From positions 1-22,179 of the forward strand of contig JAGVOC010000410.1 of the NCBI GenBank assembly GCA_020052975.1: a DNA stretch of 22,179 bases, read 5' to 3'. Made by a program: the position numbers and the translations under genes. Below the pieces are notes generated by a model. That model was given only the letters and a program-made list of their open reading frames with translations, was not told where the DNA came from and made no database searches. Origin of the DNA: Desulfobacterales bacterium (GTDB lineage Bacteria; Desulfobacterota; Desulfobacteria; Desulfobacterales; RPRI01). This document shows, piece after piece, positions 12,453-21,677 of the stretch. Position 1 is the stretch's first letter. Each line of letters starts with the position of its first letter.

Positions 12453-13619
12453 ATGGATAAAGCAGATACATTGGAAATGAGAAAATTTATAGCTCCTGAG
12501 TTTATTTTTGGTAAAGGTGCTATTAAAAAAGCAGTAAGTTATGTGCTTAACTTTGGGGCAAGAAAGATACTGCTTGTTGCCGATCCTGGAATAATAAAGG
12601 CAGGATGGTCTAAAAAGATAGAAAACGATTTTAAGAAAATGGGCATACCATATGTCTTATTCAAAGATATCACACCCAACCCTAAGGACAGGGAGGTTAT
12701 GGCCGGAGCTGAATTATACAATAACGAAGAGTGTGATGTTATCGTAGCAATCGGTGGTGGAAGCGTGATTGATTGTGCAAAAGGTATGGGCATTGTCAGC
12801 ACCAACAAGAAGCACATTTTGGAGTTTGAGGGAGTTGATGAGGTGTCTGTTCCCGGCCCTCCTTTGATTTGCATTCCAACGACTGCCGGGACCTCTGCAG
12901 ATGTATCGCAGTTTGCCATTATTACCGATACTGCCAGGAAAGTGAAGATTGCCATAATCAGTAAAACCATGGTACCGGATGTTTCTTTGATAGATCCGAT
13001 TACTACAACAACTATGAACTCAGAACTTATTGCAGCAACCGGCCTGGATGCCTGGGTTCATGCCTGGGAGGCATTTGTTTCTAATGCCAGTTCACGTATT
13101 ACCGACCTTTTCGCCCTTGAGGCTATCAGACTGGTATGGAACAACTTAATTGGAGCCTGTAAAAATCCTAACGATATGAAATATCGCAACAACATGATGA
13201 TGGCGAGCCTGATGGCAGGACTGGCTTTTTCAAATGCAAGCCTGGGGTTGGTTCATGGCATGGCACATAGTTTAGGCGGGTTATTGGATTTACCTCACGG
13301 AGAATGTAATGCCATTTTACTAGAGCATGTGGTAGATTTCAATTTCGAGGCCGATTATGAGAAATATTTAAAAATAGCTGAGACCATAGGAATAAGTTTT
13401 AAAGAGTTGAAACCGAAAAACAAAAAGAATGTTATTATTAAGAAATTAGCTGAGTTCAGGATTAAAGCAGGCATTGTAAAAACTCTTGGTCAATTAGGAG
13501 TAACTCCGCAAGACATCCCTTTACTTTCAAAGAATGCAATAAAAGATCCCTGTGTAGCAACAAACCCAAAAGAACCAACCGTAAAAGATATTGAAAAAAT
13601 ATATGAAAAAGCACTCTGA
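12453..13619 (+). CDS. Iron-containing alcohol dehydrogenase, ErcA-like
   Basis: This 388-residue group III alcohol dehydrogenase has the NAD(P)-binding signature GGGSVIDCAK (101-110) and all four metal ligands by alignment with FucO: D199, H203 (LDAWVHAWEAF), H268 (GLVHGMAH) and H282 (LPHGECN). It should oxidise an alcohol or reduce an aldehyde. The N-terminus (LEMRKFIAPEFIFGKGA) and the TTAGTSADVSQFAII segment resemble, from memory, ErcA of Pseudomonas aeruginosa. ErcA is an iron-type dehydrogenase with a regulatory role in the ethanol-oxidation kinase network. Here too the gene sits inside a sensor-kinase cluster rather than a catabolic operon. An AGGTGG site precedes the ATG, and its end overlaps the next sensor gene by 17 bp, so the two are co-expressed. 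A plain fermentative dehydrogenase remains possible. Confidence 0.88.
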   Translation: MDKADTLEMRKFIAPEFIFGKGAIKKAVSYVLNFGARKILLVADPGIIKAGWSKKIENDFKKMGIPYVLFKDITPNPKDREVMAGAELYNNEECDVIVAIGGGSVIDCAKGMGIVSTNKKHILEFEGVDEVSVPGPPLICIPTTAGTSADVSQFAIITDTARKVKIAIISKTMVPDVSLIDPITTTTMNSELIAATGLDAWVHAWEAFVSNASSRITDLFALEAIRLVWNNLIGACKNPNDMKYRNNMMMASLMAGLAFSNASLGLVHGMAHSLGGLLDLPHGECNAILLEHVVDFNFEADYEKYLKIAETIGISFKELKPKNKKNVIIKKLAEFRIKAGIVKTLGQLGVTPQDIPLLSKNAIKDPCVATNPKEPTVKDIEKIYEKAL

Positions 13620-16416
13620 CACTAAGAAAAAGAAAAACAAAAATTCTTTACGTGAAAAGATTATTGGCTTAGGCGAACGTTCAATTAAAAAGAGCTACTA
13701 TCCCCAGCTTCAAGAGCAACTGGAGAAGCTGAAAGAGAGCGAAAAAAGATTCAGGGAACTGGCTGAACTGCTGCCACAAGTTGTTTTTGAAATTGATGAA
13801 AAAGGAAATCTGCTGTTTGTTAATCGCTATGCGTATGATGCTTTTGGCTATACGCAGGATGAATTTGATAAGGGTTTGAATGCTTTCCAGATGTTTATCC
13901 AGGAGGACAGGGAAAGGGTGGTGAAAGACATCCAGAGGATATTAAACGGTGAATATATCAGTGGCATTGAATACAATGCAATTCGTAAAGACGGCAGCAC
14001 ATATCCGGTTCTTGCATACGCAAGTCTTATCATCCGTGAAAATAAAACTGCAGGTCTGAGGGGAATTCTTATTGATATCACAGAGCGCAAGCAGACCGAG
14101 AATGAATTACAGCAGTCGAACGAACTGCTTCGTGCTATTATTGAGGCCGCACCAGTGGCCATTATTGGCATAGACATAGACGGAAATGTGCAAACAATTT
14201 GGAATCCGGCGGCTGAAAAAATGCTTGGATGGAGCTCCCAGGAAGTTATGGGCCGCCCACTCCCCAGCGTACCTGTAGAGAGCCGGGAAGAATTCAGGCA
14301 ATTTCGGGAAAGGATACGCCGTGGTATGACCCTTGATGGCGTGGAAGTACGTCGACAGAAGCGTGATGGTACTCCCATTGATTACAGCATTTATGCCTCT
14401 CCCGTGCATGATGAAGAGGGCCGGATCATCGGCAATATTGCCATACTGGTAGATATCACAGAGCGTAAGCGAATTGAGGAGACATTGCGTCATTTGAATC
14501 GCGAGTTGCAAGCCATCAGCCGCTGTAATCAGACCCTATTGCGGGCCGTGGACGAGCAGACACTGCTCAACGACATTTGCCGTATCATTTGCGAGGAAGC
14601 CGGTTACCGCCTGGCTTGGGTGGGATATGCCGAGCATGATGATGCCAAAACCGTGCGTCCTGTGGCCTGGGCTGGGTTCGACAGCGCGTATATAGCAAAC
14701 GCCAAGCTTTCTTGGGCCGATGACACGGAACGCGGACGTGAACCGGCTGGAATAGCTATCCGAAGTGGTGAAATAATCTGTGTTCAGGATTTCACGACTG
14801 ATCCACGAATGGTCCCGTGGCGCGAGAGCGCCTTGCAGCGTGGTTATCGTTCTGGTATCGCCCTGCCTCTCAAAGATGAAGATGCCAGAGTATTCGGAGT
14901 CCTTCTGATTTATTCCTCGGAACCCCACGCCATCACCTCAGACGAAATCCGGCTCATGGAAGAGCTGGCGGGCGATTTGGCGTTCGGCATCATCACCCTA
15001 CGTACCCGTGCTGAACGCAAGCGGATCGACAATATCATGCAGGCGCGCCTTCGTCTCTTGGAATTTGCCAATTCACACTCGATGGATGAATTCCTTACCG
15101 CGACATTGGATGAAATAGAGGCATTGACTGGAAGCGCCATCGGTTTTTATCATTTTCTCGAATCCGATCAAAAAACGCTCTCATTGCAGAATTGGTCGAC
15201 GAATACGCTGAAGAACATGTGCATAGCATCTGGAAAAGGCAGACATTACGATATTGCCCAAGCAGGTGTATGGGTGGATTGTATATATGAACGTCGTCCC
15301 GTTATTCATAACGATTATGCGTCTTTACCTCATCGCAAGGGGATGCCTGAGGGTCATGCACCAGTCGTCCGGGAGGTCGTTGTCCCGATTTTCAGAGGTA
15401 ACCTGATAAAGGCGATCATCGGTGTGGGTAACAAATCAACTGACTATAACGAAAGCGACATAGAGATAGTATCACAATTGGGTGACCTTTCATGGGATAT
15501 CGCCGAGCGGAAACGTGCAGAGGAAATACTGCGAGAATCGGAACAAAGATTCAGATCCATTTTTGATATCGCTGGCGAAGGAATACTTCTGGCCGATTCG
15601 GATGATAAAAAATTCTATATGGGCAATAAAACGATTTATCAAATGCTCGGTTATGAACCTGAAGAGATCGGGAATCTCAGCGTCAGAGACATCCATCCCG
15701 AGGAACAACTCCCCTATGTCTTAGAGCAGTTTGAAAAGCAGACGAGGGGTGAGATTATGCTGGCTATGGATATTCCCGTAAAAAGAAAGGACGGGAATAT
15801 TTTCTATGCGGATATCAGGTCTTCCTCTATAATGTTGTATGGAAAAAAATACATGATGGGAGTATTCAGTGACATCACTGAGCGCAAGAAAACTGAAGAA
15901 GCATTGCGTGATTCTGCACAGCAATGGCAGACAACCTTTGATGCCATGAATGAATGTATATTTCTACTTGACTCATCTTTCACAATTCTGCGATGCAATA
16001 AAGCCTCATATAATATTTTAGGGAAAGCACCAGAGGAACTGGTCGGCCGTAAGTGCTGGGAAGTTGTACATAGCACACCGGCTCCTGTTGACTGGTGTCC
16101 GGTCGCCCGTATACAAAAGACTCTTCAGAGAGAATCCTCTATTGCACAATTAGGTGATCGATGGATAGAGGTTTATGCAAATCCTTTGCTGGACAGTAAA
16201 GGCAACATCATTGGATCTGTTCACGTTATCTCCGATATCACTGAGCGTATGAAAGCGGAAAAAGAAATAAAAAGGAGGATAAAAGAGCTTGAGGATTTTT
16301 ATGAGATGGCAGTGAGCAGGGAACTTAGGATGAAGGAACTGAAAGAAACAATAGAGAAGATGAAGGAAGAAATAGAGAGATTGAAAGAAGAATTGGAAAG
16401 ATGTAGAGAGCAATAA
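13603..16416 (+). CDS. Multi-sensor PAS-PAS-GAF-GAF-PAS-PAS protein without output domain
   Basis: This 937-residue soluble protein (from ATG 13603; a TTG at 13591 adds four residues) starts with a basic leader and IIGLGERSIKKSYYP (about 20-34). Then come PAS 1 (48-163), PAS 2 (172-290), GAF 1 (about 305-470), GAF 2 (about 478-636), PAS 3 (646-765) and PAS 4 (774-886). PAS 4 carries C818-x4-H823-x8-C832-P. A charged coiled coil (886-937) ends the protein. No HisKA, HATPase, GGDEF, EAL or HTH domain is present and the frame ends normally, so it looks complete. It may be a scaffold or sensor acting on neighbouring kinases or the cyclase through its coiled coil. It overlaps the dehydrogenase gene by 17 bp. 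Confidence 0.85.
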   Translation: MKKHSDTKKKKNKNSLREKIIGLGERSIKKSYYPQLQEQLEKLKESEKRFRELAELLPQVVFEIDEKGNLLFVNRYAYDAFGYTQDEFDKGLNAFQMFIQEDRERVVKDIQRILNGEYISGIEYNAIRKDGSTYPVLAYASLIIRENKTAGLRGILIDITERKQTENELQQSNELLRAIIEAAPVAIIGIDIDGNVQTIWNPAAEKMLGWSSQEVMGRPLPSVPVESREEFRQFRERIRRGMTLDGVEVRRQKRDGTPIDYSIYASPVHDEEGRIIGNIAILVDITERKRIEETLRHLNRELQAISRCNQTLLRAVDEQTLLNDICRIICEEAGYRLAWVGYAEHDDAKTVRPVAWAGFDSAYIANAKLSWADDTERGREPAGIAIRSGEIICVQDFTTDPRMVPWRESALQRGYRSGIALPLKDEDARVFGVLLIYSSEPHAITSDEIRLMEELAGDLAFGIITLRTRAERKRIDNIMQARLRLLEFANSHSMDEFLTATLDEIEALTGSAIGFYHFLESDQKTLSLQNWSTNTLKNMCIASGKGRHYDIAQAGVWVDCIYERRPVIHNDYASLPHRKGMPEGHAPVVREVVVPIFRGNLIKAIIGVGNKSTDYNESDIEIVSQLGDLSWDIAERKRAEEILRESEQRFRSIFDIAGEGILLADSDDKKFYMGNKTIYQMLGYEPEEIGNLSVRDIHPEEQLPYVLEQFEKQTRGEIMLAMDIPVKRKDGNIFYADIRSSSIMLYGKKYMMGVFSDITERKKTEEALRDSAQQWQTTFDAMNECIFLLDSSFTILRCNKASYNILGKAPEELVGRKCWEVVHSTPAPVDWCPVARIQKTLQRESSIAQLGDRWIEVYANPLLDSKGNIIGSVHVISDITERMKAEKEIKRRIKELEDFYEMAVSRELRMKELKETIEKMKEEIERLKEELERCREQ

Positions 16417-16525
16417 AATGTAATATTTCATATCCTGAATACTCTCATATACTTATAATTCAGATAATATCCAAGCAATGCTTTTTTACAGGCTTGTTAG
16501 GGTTAGAAATATTGAGAAAAATGCG

Positions 16526-16531
16526 TATAAT
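16526..16531 (+). promoter_or_regulatory. Possible -10 element upstream of the V4R gene
   Basis: TATAAT, an exact consensus -10, lies about 58 bp before the V4R ATG in an AT-rich 172-bp gap (16417-16588). The hexamer 17 bp upstream is a poor -35, so confidence is low. The gap also holds an imperfect repeat TCCTGAAT/ATTCAGA that could end the preceding transcript. Confidence 0.3.
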
Positions 16532-16588
16532 TTTATATGAATGCAATACCGATATAATTTCAGCAATATTTATGATTGGAGGTCTACT

Positions 16589-17107
16589 ATGAAAAACAGA
16601 AAGTATAAGTTTTCATGGGATCTTCTGGGAGATATTGCGAAAGGGCGCCCTAATCTTGGTCCAAACACCCACATAGAAGTGTATCGTCTCATGCAGTTTA
16701 CATTCAGAGATGTTATTGAACAGCATCTGGGAACCGAAAAAACAGATCAGATATTTTATGAAGCAGGCAAGCTGGCAGGCATCGAATTTTACAAAAAGGT
16801 TTTTGCGAATGATAGAGACTTCAATGAGTTTGCAAAAAACCTTCAGAAGACACTCCGTGAAATGGGAATCGGCATACTGCGTATTGAGGAAGCAGATATG
16901 GAGAAGGGTTCCTTCATTCTGACTGTTTCTGAAGATCTTGACTGTTCAGGCTTGCCGGAACTGGGTTACGAGATATGTACCTATGATGAAGGGTTCATTG
17001 CCGGAATTCTTGAAAGCTTTGGCGGCAGGCCTTTCAAGGTTAAAGAGGTTGACTGCTGGTGCACCGGCGACAGGACATGCCGGTTCACTGCTGAAGTGAT
17101 TAAATAA
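16589..17107 (+). CDS. V4R-domain small-molecule-binding protein
   Basis: This 172-residue protein is almost entirely a V4R (4-vinyl reductase) domain, a ligand-binding fold also found in the N-terminal sensor of XylR/DmpR-type regulators and in BchJ. It is recognised by EAGKLAGIEFY, YDEGFIAGILESFGG and the Cys pattern CWCTGDRTCRF near the C-terminus. The ATG at 16589 has GGAGG 7 nt ahead, whereas the upstream open frame (16541) has none. There is no output domain. It sits 27 bp before the diguanylate cyclase gene, so it probably passes a ligand signal to it. Ligands of V4R domains include aromatics and possibly other small hydrophobic molecules; which one applies here is unknown. Confidence 0.85.
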   Translation: MKNRKYKFSWDLLGDIAKGRPNLGPNTHIEVYRLMQFTFRDVIEQHLGTEKTDQIFYEAGKLAGIEFYKKVFANDRDFNEFAKNLQKTLREMGIGILRIEEADMEKGSFILTVSEDLDCSGLPELGYEICTYDEGFIAGILESFGGRPFKVKEVDCWCTGDRTCRFTAEVIK

Positions 17108-17134
17108 TCCAGATATCCTTGTCCGCATATCCAG

Positions 17135-18160
17135 ATGAAAAAAATGCTGTCTGAAAAAGAACATGACATAATTGATGAGCTTTCTAAATTTTTGCTGGAC
17201 ATGATGATGCTTGCCAAACCTCCTCAGTTACCTGCCGGTTTTGCATCTGTTGATTCCCTTCAGACCCTTTATGCCAACCTTATTTCGCTAAGAGATTTTT
17301 TGTATGCCGCCTCAAATGGGGATATGTCGAAGCAGGTTGCTTTTAAAGGGTATATCGGCGGTGCTCTCAAAACGCTTCAGGCGAACCTGAAACACATGAC
17401 GTGGCAGACAAAGATGGTTGCTTCAGGGGATTTTACGCAGCGGATAGAATTCATGGGGGAGTTTTCCGAGTCGTTCAACGCAATGGTAATGCAGCTCGAC
17501 CAGACCTTAAGGGAGCTTGTGAGCAAGAAAACGGAACTAAGTATGGCGAACGAGGATCTGCTCAAGGAAATCTCTGTCCGCAAACAAACTGAGGCAGCCC
17601 TCCTGGAGAGCGAAGAGGCATTACGGCTTCTGTCGATGACTGATTCACTCACAGGCCTATATAACAGAAGGCATTTCTATAAACTCGCAGAGGTTGAGAT
17701 CGGCAGAATTCTCCGGTACTCACGACCTCTGTCGGTTATCATGTTCGATATTGACTTCTTCAAGCGCATCAATGATACATTCGGACATCCCACCGGAGAT
17801 ATAGTGCTTAAGAGGATTGCGGATATCACAAAAGAAATAGTCAGGGTTACTGACATACCCGCACGATACGGGGGTGAGGAGTTCGTCGTCCTGCTTCCCG
17901 AAACCCATGCGTCTGCAGCTACCACTGTTGCCGAAAAACTGAGAAAGCAAATAGAAAACACAACCATACAAGCAGAAAGCCACCAGATAACGGTAACCGT
18001 GAGTGTTGGCGTCAGCGATGAGCTTGGGAAGACGAATTCTAAAACACACAAACAAATACTATCGGAGTTTATCTCTGGTGCTGACCAAGCGCTGTATGCG
18101 TCAAAGAATGCCGGGAGGAATAGGGTAACCATTTATAACCCTGAAAAAGGATACTTGTAA
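17135..18160 (+). CDS. HAMP-GGDEF diguanylate cyclase (soluble)
   Basis: This 341-residue protein has an N-terminal helical region (1-85), then a HAMP-like segment (about 88-142, ASGDFTQRIEFMGEFSESFNAM). A coiled coil and a GGDEF domain follow (about 168-335). The active site is GGEEF (246-250) with FDIDFFKRIND and FGHPTGD, and an RVTD motif (237-240) forms the inhibitory I-site five residues upstream. It should make c-di-GMP with product inhibition. No membrane segment is visible, which is unusual for a HAMP protein and suggests control by a soluble partner, most simply the V4R protein encoded just upstream. The start at 17135 follows the V4R stop by 27 bp with no strong ribosome-binding site. 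It ends in IYNPEKGYL, a normal end. Confidence 0.9.
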   Translation: MKKMLSEKEHDIIDELSKFLLDMMMLAKPPQLPAGFASVDSLQTLYANLISLRDFLYAASNGDMSKQVAFKGYIGGALKTLQANLKHMTWQTKMVASGDFTQRIEFMGEFSESFNAMVMQLDQTLRELVSKKTELSMANEDLLKEISVRKQTEAALLESEEALRLLSMTDSLTGLYNRRHFYKLAEVEIGRILRYSRPLSVIMFDIDFFKRINDTFGHPTGDIVLKRIADITKEIVRVTDIPARYGGEEFVVLLPETHASAATTVAEKLRKQIENTTIQAESHQITVTVSVGVSDELGKTNSKTHKQILSEFISGADQALYASKNAGRNRVTIYNPEKGYL

Positions 18161-18234
18161 GGAGACGGTTTAGACCAACTACCTGACAGTGCCCTTTTTG
18201 CTAAGCTCTCAATAAGAAAGGCTTAGATAGCAAT

Positions 18235-21189
18235 ATGATGAATTCGCAGAAGTTCCAGTTAAGAGAAGCGATAAAGAGACTTCACAGCCACGACCATCTC
18301 TGCCTGATTTACGAAACACGGGAAGAACAGTTCGAGGCTGCCATTCCTTTCATCAGAAGGGGCCTCGAAAATGGAGAAAAATGTATTTATATTGCTGATG
18401 ATAACACGGCTTCGGAGGTGATGGATGCAATGCGCGCGAACGGAATCGATATCGACTCAAATGTCAACGCCGGCTCCCTTTCAGTGATAACAAAGAAAGA
18501 TGCTTATCTAAGAGAAGGATACTTTGATCCCGACCGGATGATCAATTTTCTTAAGGAAAACGTTGAAGCGGCAAAGGCCGAAGGATATAAAGTCCTCAGG
18601 GCAACGGGCGAGATGACCTGGGCGTTGGGCGCGGAAATTGGCGTCGAAAGACTGATGGAATATGAGGCAAAGCTGAACTACTTCTTCCCGGAGAATGACA
18701 TAGTCGCCATTTGCCAGTACAACCGCAACCGTTTTAGTCCGGAGGTTATCCTCGATGTAATCCGCACTCATCCACTCGTGATATGCGGATCTACTGTATG
18801 CAAGAACATATATTATGTTCCACCTCATGAGTTTTTGAGTTCTGAGTACGTTTCGCATGAGGTGGAACGGTTGTTGAAAGACATCGTCAAGAGAGCCGAA
18901 GTCGAGGATGCGCTGCGTATCAGTGAGGAGCGCTACCGCATGGGCCAGGAGATCGGCCATGTCGGCAACTGGGAATATAACATTCAAACGGGCGAGTTCT
19001 GGGGGTCCGATGAGGCTAAGCGCATTTATGGATTTGATCCTGAGCAAGACAGATTTTCTACTGAAGAAGTCGAAAATTGCATTCAGGAAAGGGAGCGGGT
19101 ACATCAGGCTTTGGTAGATTTGATCGAATCGGGCAAGCCTTACAATCTGGAATTTGAAATTCATCCCCGGAATTCCACGGTATCCAAAGTCATTGCCTCC
19201 GTCGCGAAGTTACAGCGTGACGAACACGGCAAGCCGTTCAAAGTCGTGGGAGTCATGCAGGACATCACCGAGCGCAAGCGGACAGAGGAGGCGCTGAGAG
19301 AAAGTGAAAAGCAAGTGCGGCGCAAGCTCGACGCCGTCCTTTCTCCCGAGGCAGATATTGGTGCGTTAGAACTTTCCGACATTATCGACAGCGAGAAGGT
19401 TCAGAAACTGATGGATGAATTCTATCAGTTAACCCACATTGGCATCGGCATCATTGATCTTCACGGTAAGGTGCTGGTGGGAACCGGCTGGCAGGATATC
19501 TGCACCAAATTCCATCGGGTTAACCCGGAGTCTCGCCGGTTGTGCATCGAAAGTGACCTTGAACTCAGCCGTGACGTGCCGGTCGGCACTTTTAACCTAT
19601 ATCGGTGTAAGAACAACATGTGGGATATAGCTACACCTATCATGCTGGGTGACAGGCAGGTAGGCAATATCTTTTTGGGACAGTTTCTGTTCGATGACGA
19701 AACGCCGGACTATAAAGCCTTCCGTCAACAAGCCCGCCGGTATGGATTCAATGAGCAGGAATATATAGCAGCGCTCGACCGGGTACCACGGTGGAGCCGG
19801 AAAATGGTTAATGCAGCGATGTCTTTCTACGCTGCTTTTGCGGGGATGATTGGCAATCTGAGTTATAGCAATATTAAACTCGCAAACGTACTCGAGGAGC
19901 GCAAGCGGGCTGAAGAAACACTTCGTGCCGCAGAAGTAGAGCTTTATGAGAACTACTTTATCCAGAGCACGATCAACATGATTCTGAACGAATCACTGAA
20001 AAATATCCCTTTGGAGGAATTCCTGCAGAAATCATTGAATATGATACTTGCAGTTCCCTGGATTGCCTTTGAATCAATCGGTAGCATATTTCTTGTGGAA
20101 GATGAAGCTGAGGTCCTGGTGATGAAAGCCCAAAGCAATATGCCTGAACCGCTGAAAAGATTATGTATGCGAGTTCCTTTCGGAAAATGCCTTTGCGGAA
20201 GAGCAGCGCAGAGTCAAGAGATACAGTATGCCAAACATTTTGATGAACGTCATGCGATCTGCTACGAAGGGATACAGTCTCACGGTCATTGTATTGTACC
20301 AATCTTGGTCGGCGGCAGGGTATTGGGAATTATGAATCTCTATTTGAAAGAAGGACACATCAGAAATCGAAAAGAAGAGGAATTTCTGTGCTCTGTTGCC
20401 GATACACTGGCAGGAGCCATTGTGCGCAAAAAGACAGAGGAGAAGATTAGTAAACTAAATGCCGAGCTAGAACAGCGTGTCACAGAACGCACAGCACAGT
20501 TAGAAGCCGCAAACAAAGAGCTTGAAGCCTTCAGTTACTCTGTCTCGCACGACCTGCGTGCACCGCTCAGGGCGATCTCCGGGTTTTCAGATATCCTTTT
20601 GAGACAACACGGTACAAAGTTGGATGATGAAGGCAAGAGGATCTGCGCTATAATCATCGGGAACACACAAAAAATGGGACAGCTCATCGATGAAATTCTC
20701 GCGTTATCGCGTCTTAGCAGAGCAGAGATGCATTTCTTCTCGATCGATATGAAAGCCATGGCAAATGAGATATACAATGAGCTTGCTGACCCCGAGATGC
20801 GGAAACGGATAGATTTTCAGCTCGGTGATTTACCCAAAGCCAATGGAGATACCGTATTGTTAAAACAGGTATGGATAAATCTTATTTCCAATGCAATAAA
20901 ATTTACCTCATACCGTAAGCGGGCTGTTATTTCTTTCACAAGCAGGGAAGAAGAAGACCAAGTAGTTTACTGCGTCAAAGATAATGGCGTCGGGTTTAAT
21001 ATGAAATACAAGGATAAACTCTTCGGGGTATTCCAGCGCCTGCACAGCGAGAAGGAGTTCCCCGGAACCGGCGTGGGGCTTGCAATTGTCCAGAGGATAG
21101 TACGCAGGCATGGAGGAGAAATATGGGCTGAAGGAGAAGTGAATCAAGGGGCAGAGTTCTGTTTTTCTCTGCCAAAACGAAAGGGATGA
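18235..21189 (+). CDS. MEDS-PAS-PocR-GAF hybrid-sensor histidine kinase
   Basis: This 984-residue soluble kinase carries four input modules. A MEDS (DcmR-type) domain spans about 8-200 (HDHLCLIYET, FIRRGLENGEKCIYIADD, GEMTWAL, ICQYNRNRFSPEVILDVIRTHPLVI). PAS lies at about 228-350 (ending VMQDITERKRTEE). A PocR sensory domain lies at about 378-545 (LTHIGIGIIDLHGKVLVGTGWQDICTKF, RRLCIESD, GNIFLGQF). A cysteine-rich GAF lies at about 575-735 (VPFGKCLCGRAA, HGHCIVPI). Output is HisKA with H772 in SVSHDLRAPLRAI and HATPase with NLISNAIKF, DNGVGF and GTGVGL. MEDS and PocR occur in regulators of one-carbon or diol metabolism, fitting an alcohol-related stimulus. A small hairpin (18201-18226) precedes the start. 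The receiver gene follows after 7 bp, a clear two-component pair. Confidence 0.9.
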   Translation: MMNSQKFQLREAIKRLHSHDHLCLIYETREEQFEAAIPFIRRGLENGEKCIYIADDNTASEVMDAMRANGIDIDSNVNAGSLSVITKKDAYLREGYFDPDRMINFLKENVEAAKAEGYKVLRATGEMTWALGAEIGVERLMEYEAKLNYFFPENDIVAICQYNRNRFSPEVILDVIRTHPLVICGSTVCKNIYYVPPHEFLSSEYVSHEVERLLKDIVKRAEVEDALRISEERYRMGQEIGHVGNWEYNIQTGEFWGSDEAKRIYGFDPEQDRFSTEEVENCIQERERVHQALVDLIESGKPYNLEFEIHPRNSTVSKVIASVAKLQRDEHGKPFKVVGVMQDITERKRTEEALRESEKQVRRKLDAVLSPEADIGALELSDIIDSEKVQKLMDEFYQLTHIGIGIIDLHGKVLVGTGWQDICTKFHRVNPESRRLCIESDLELSRDVPVGTFNLYRCKNNMWDIATPIMLGDRQVGNIFLGQFLFDDETPDYKAFRQQARRYGFNEQEYIAALDRVPRWSRKMVNAAMSFYAAFAGMIGNLSYSNIKLANVLEERKRAEETLRAAEVELYENYFIQSTINMILNESLKNIPLEEFLQKSLNMILAVPWIAFESIGSIFLVEDEAEVLVMKAQSNMPEPLKRLCMRVPFGKCLCGRAAQSQEIQYAKHFDERHAICYEGIQSHGHCIVPILVGGRVLGIMNLYLKEGHIRNRKEEEFLCSVADTLAGAIVRKKTEEKISKLNAELEQRVTERTAQLEAANKELEAFSYSVSHDLRAPLRAISGFSDILLRQHGTKLDDEGKRICAIIIGNTQKMGQLIDEILALSRLSRAEMHFFSIDMKAMANEIYNELADPEMRKRIDFQLGDLPKANGDTVLLKQVWINLISNAIKFTSYRKRAVISFTSREEEDQVVYCVKDNGVGFNMKYKDKLFGVFQRLHSEKEFPGTGVGLAIVQRIVRRHGGEIWAEGEVNQGAEFCFSLPKRKG

Positions 21190-21196
21190 CACCAGA

Positions 21197-21649
21197 ATGA
21201 ATCAATTTAATGCAGTTGAAATCCTGATTGTGGAAGACAACCCGAATGACGCTGAACTGACGATCATGGCGCTGAAAGAACAAAACCTTGCCAACAAGAT
21301 TTATGTTGTCGAAGACGGAGAGGAAGCGCTCGATTTTATTTTCTGCCGGGGACAATTTGCAGAACGAAAACCGTGCAGTGCGATGAAGGTCGTATTTCTT
21401 GACCTGAAGCTTCCGAAGGTCAATGGACTTGAAGTCCTGAAAGAACTCAAAACCAGTGAAAAGACAAAAAAACTGCCGGTAGTTATCGTAACTTCCTCCC
21501 GTGAAGACCCTGATATTCAGACTGCGTATGATCTTGGTGCCAACAGCTACATAGTGAAACCGGTTCAGTTTGATGAGTTTCGCCAGGCAATGAGCAATGT
21601 GGGATTATATTGGCTGCTGGTGAATCAATCCCCGAAAGTGAATTTCTGA
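21197..21649 (+). CDS. Stand-alone receiver response regulator (Rcp1/CheY-like)
   Basis: This 150-residue single receiver domain has an acidic pair near residues 13-14 (VEDNPNDAE), phosphoacceptor D69 (FLDLKLP), T99 (VIVTSS) and K121 (IVKPVQF). The FCRGQFAER loop and C-terminal MSNVGLYWLLVN are typical of phytochrome-associated Rcp1-type regulators. It has no output domain, so it is a phosphate carrier or acts through protein contacts. It starts 7 bp after the kinase stop and is the obvious partner of that kinase. Confidence 0.92.
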   Translation: MNQFNAVEILIVEDNPNDAELTIMALKEQNLANKIYVVEDGEEALDFIFCRGQFAERKPCSAMKVVFLDLKLPKVNGLEVLKELKTSEKTKKLPVVIVTSSREDPDIQTAYDLGANSYIVKPVQFDEFRQAMSNVGLYWLLVNQSPKVNF

Positions 21650-21677
21650 GAATAGTCCGGGTTATAGAAGAGGCAAT

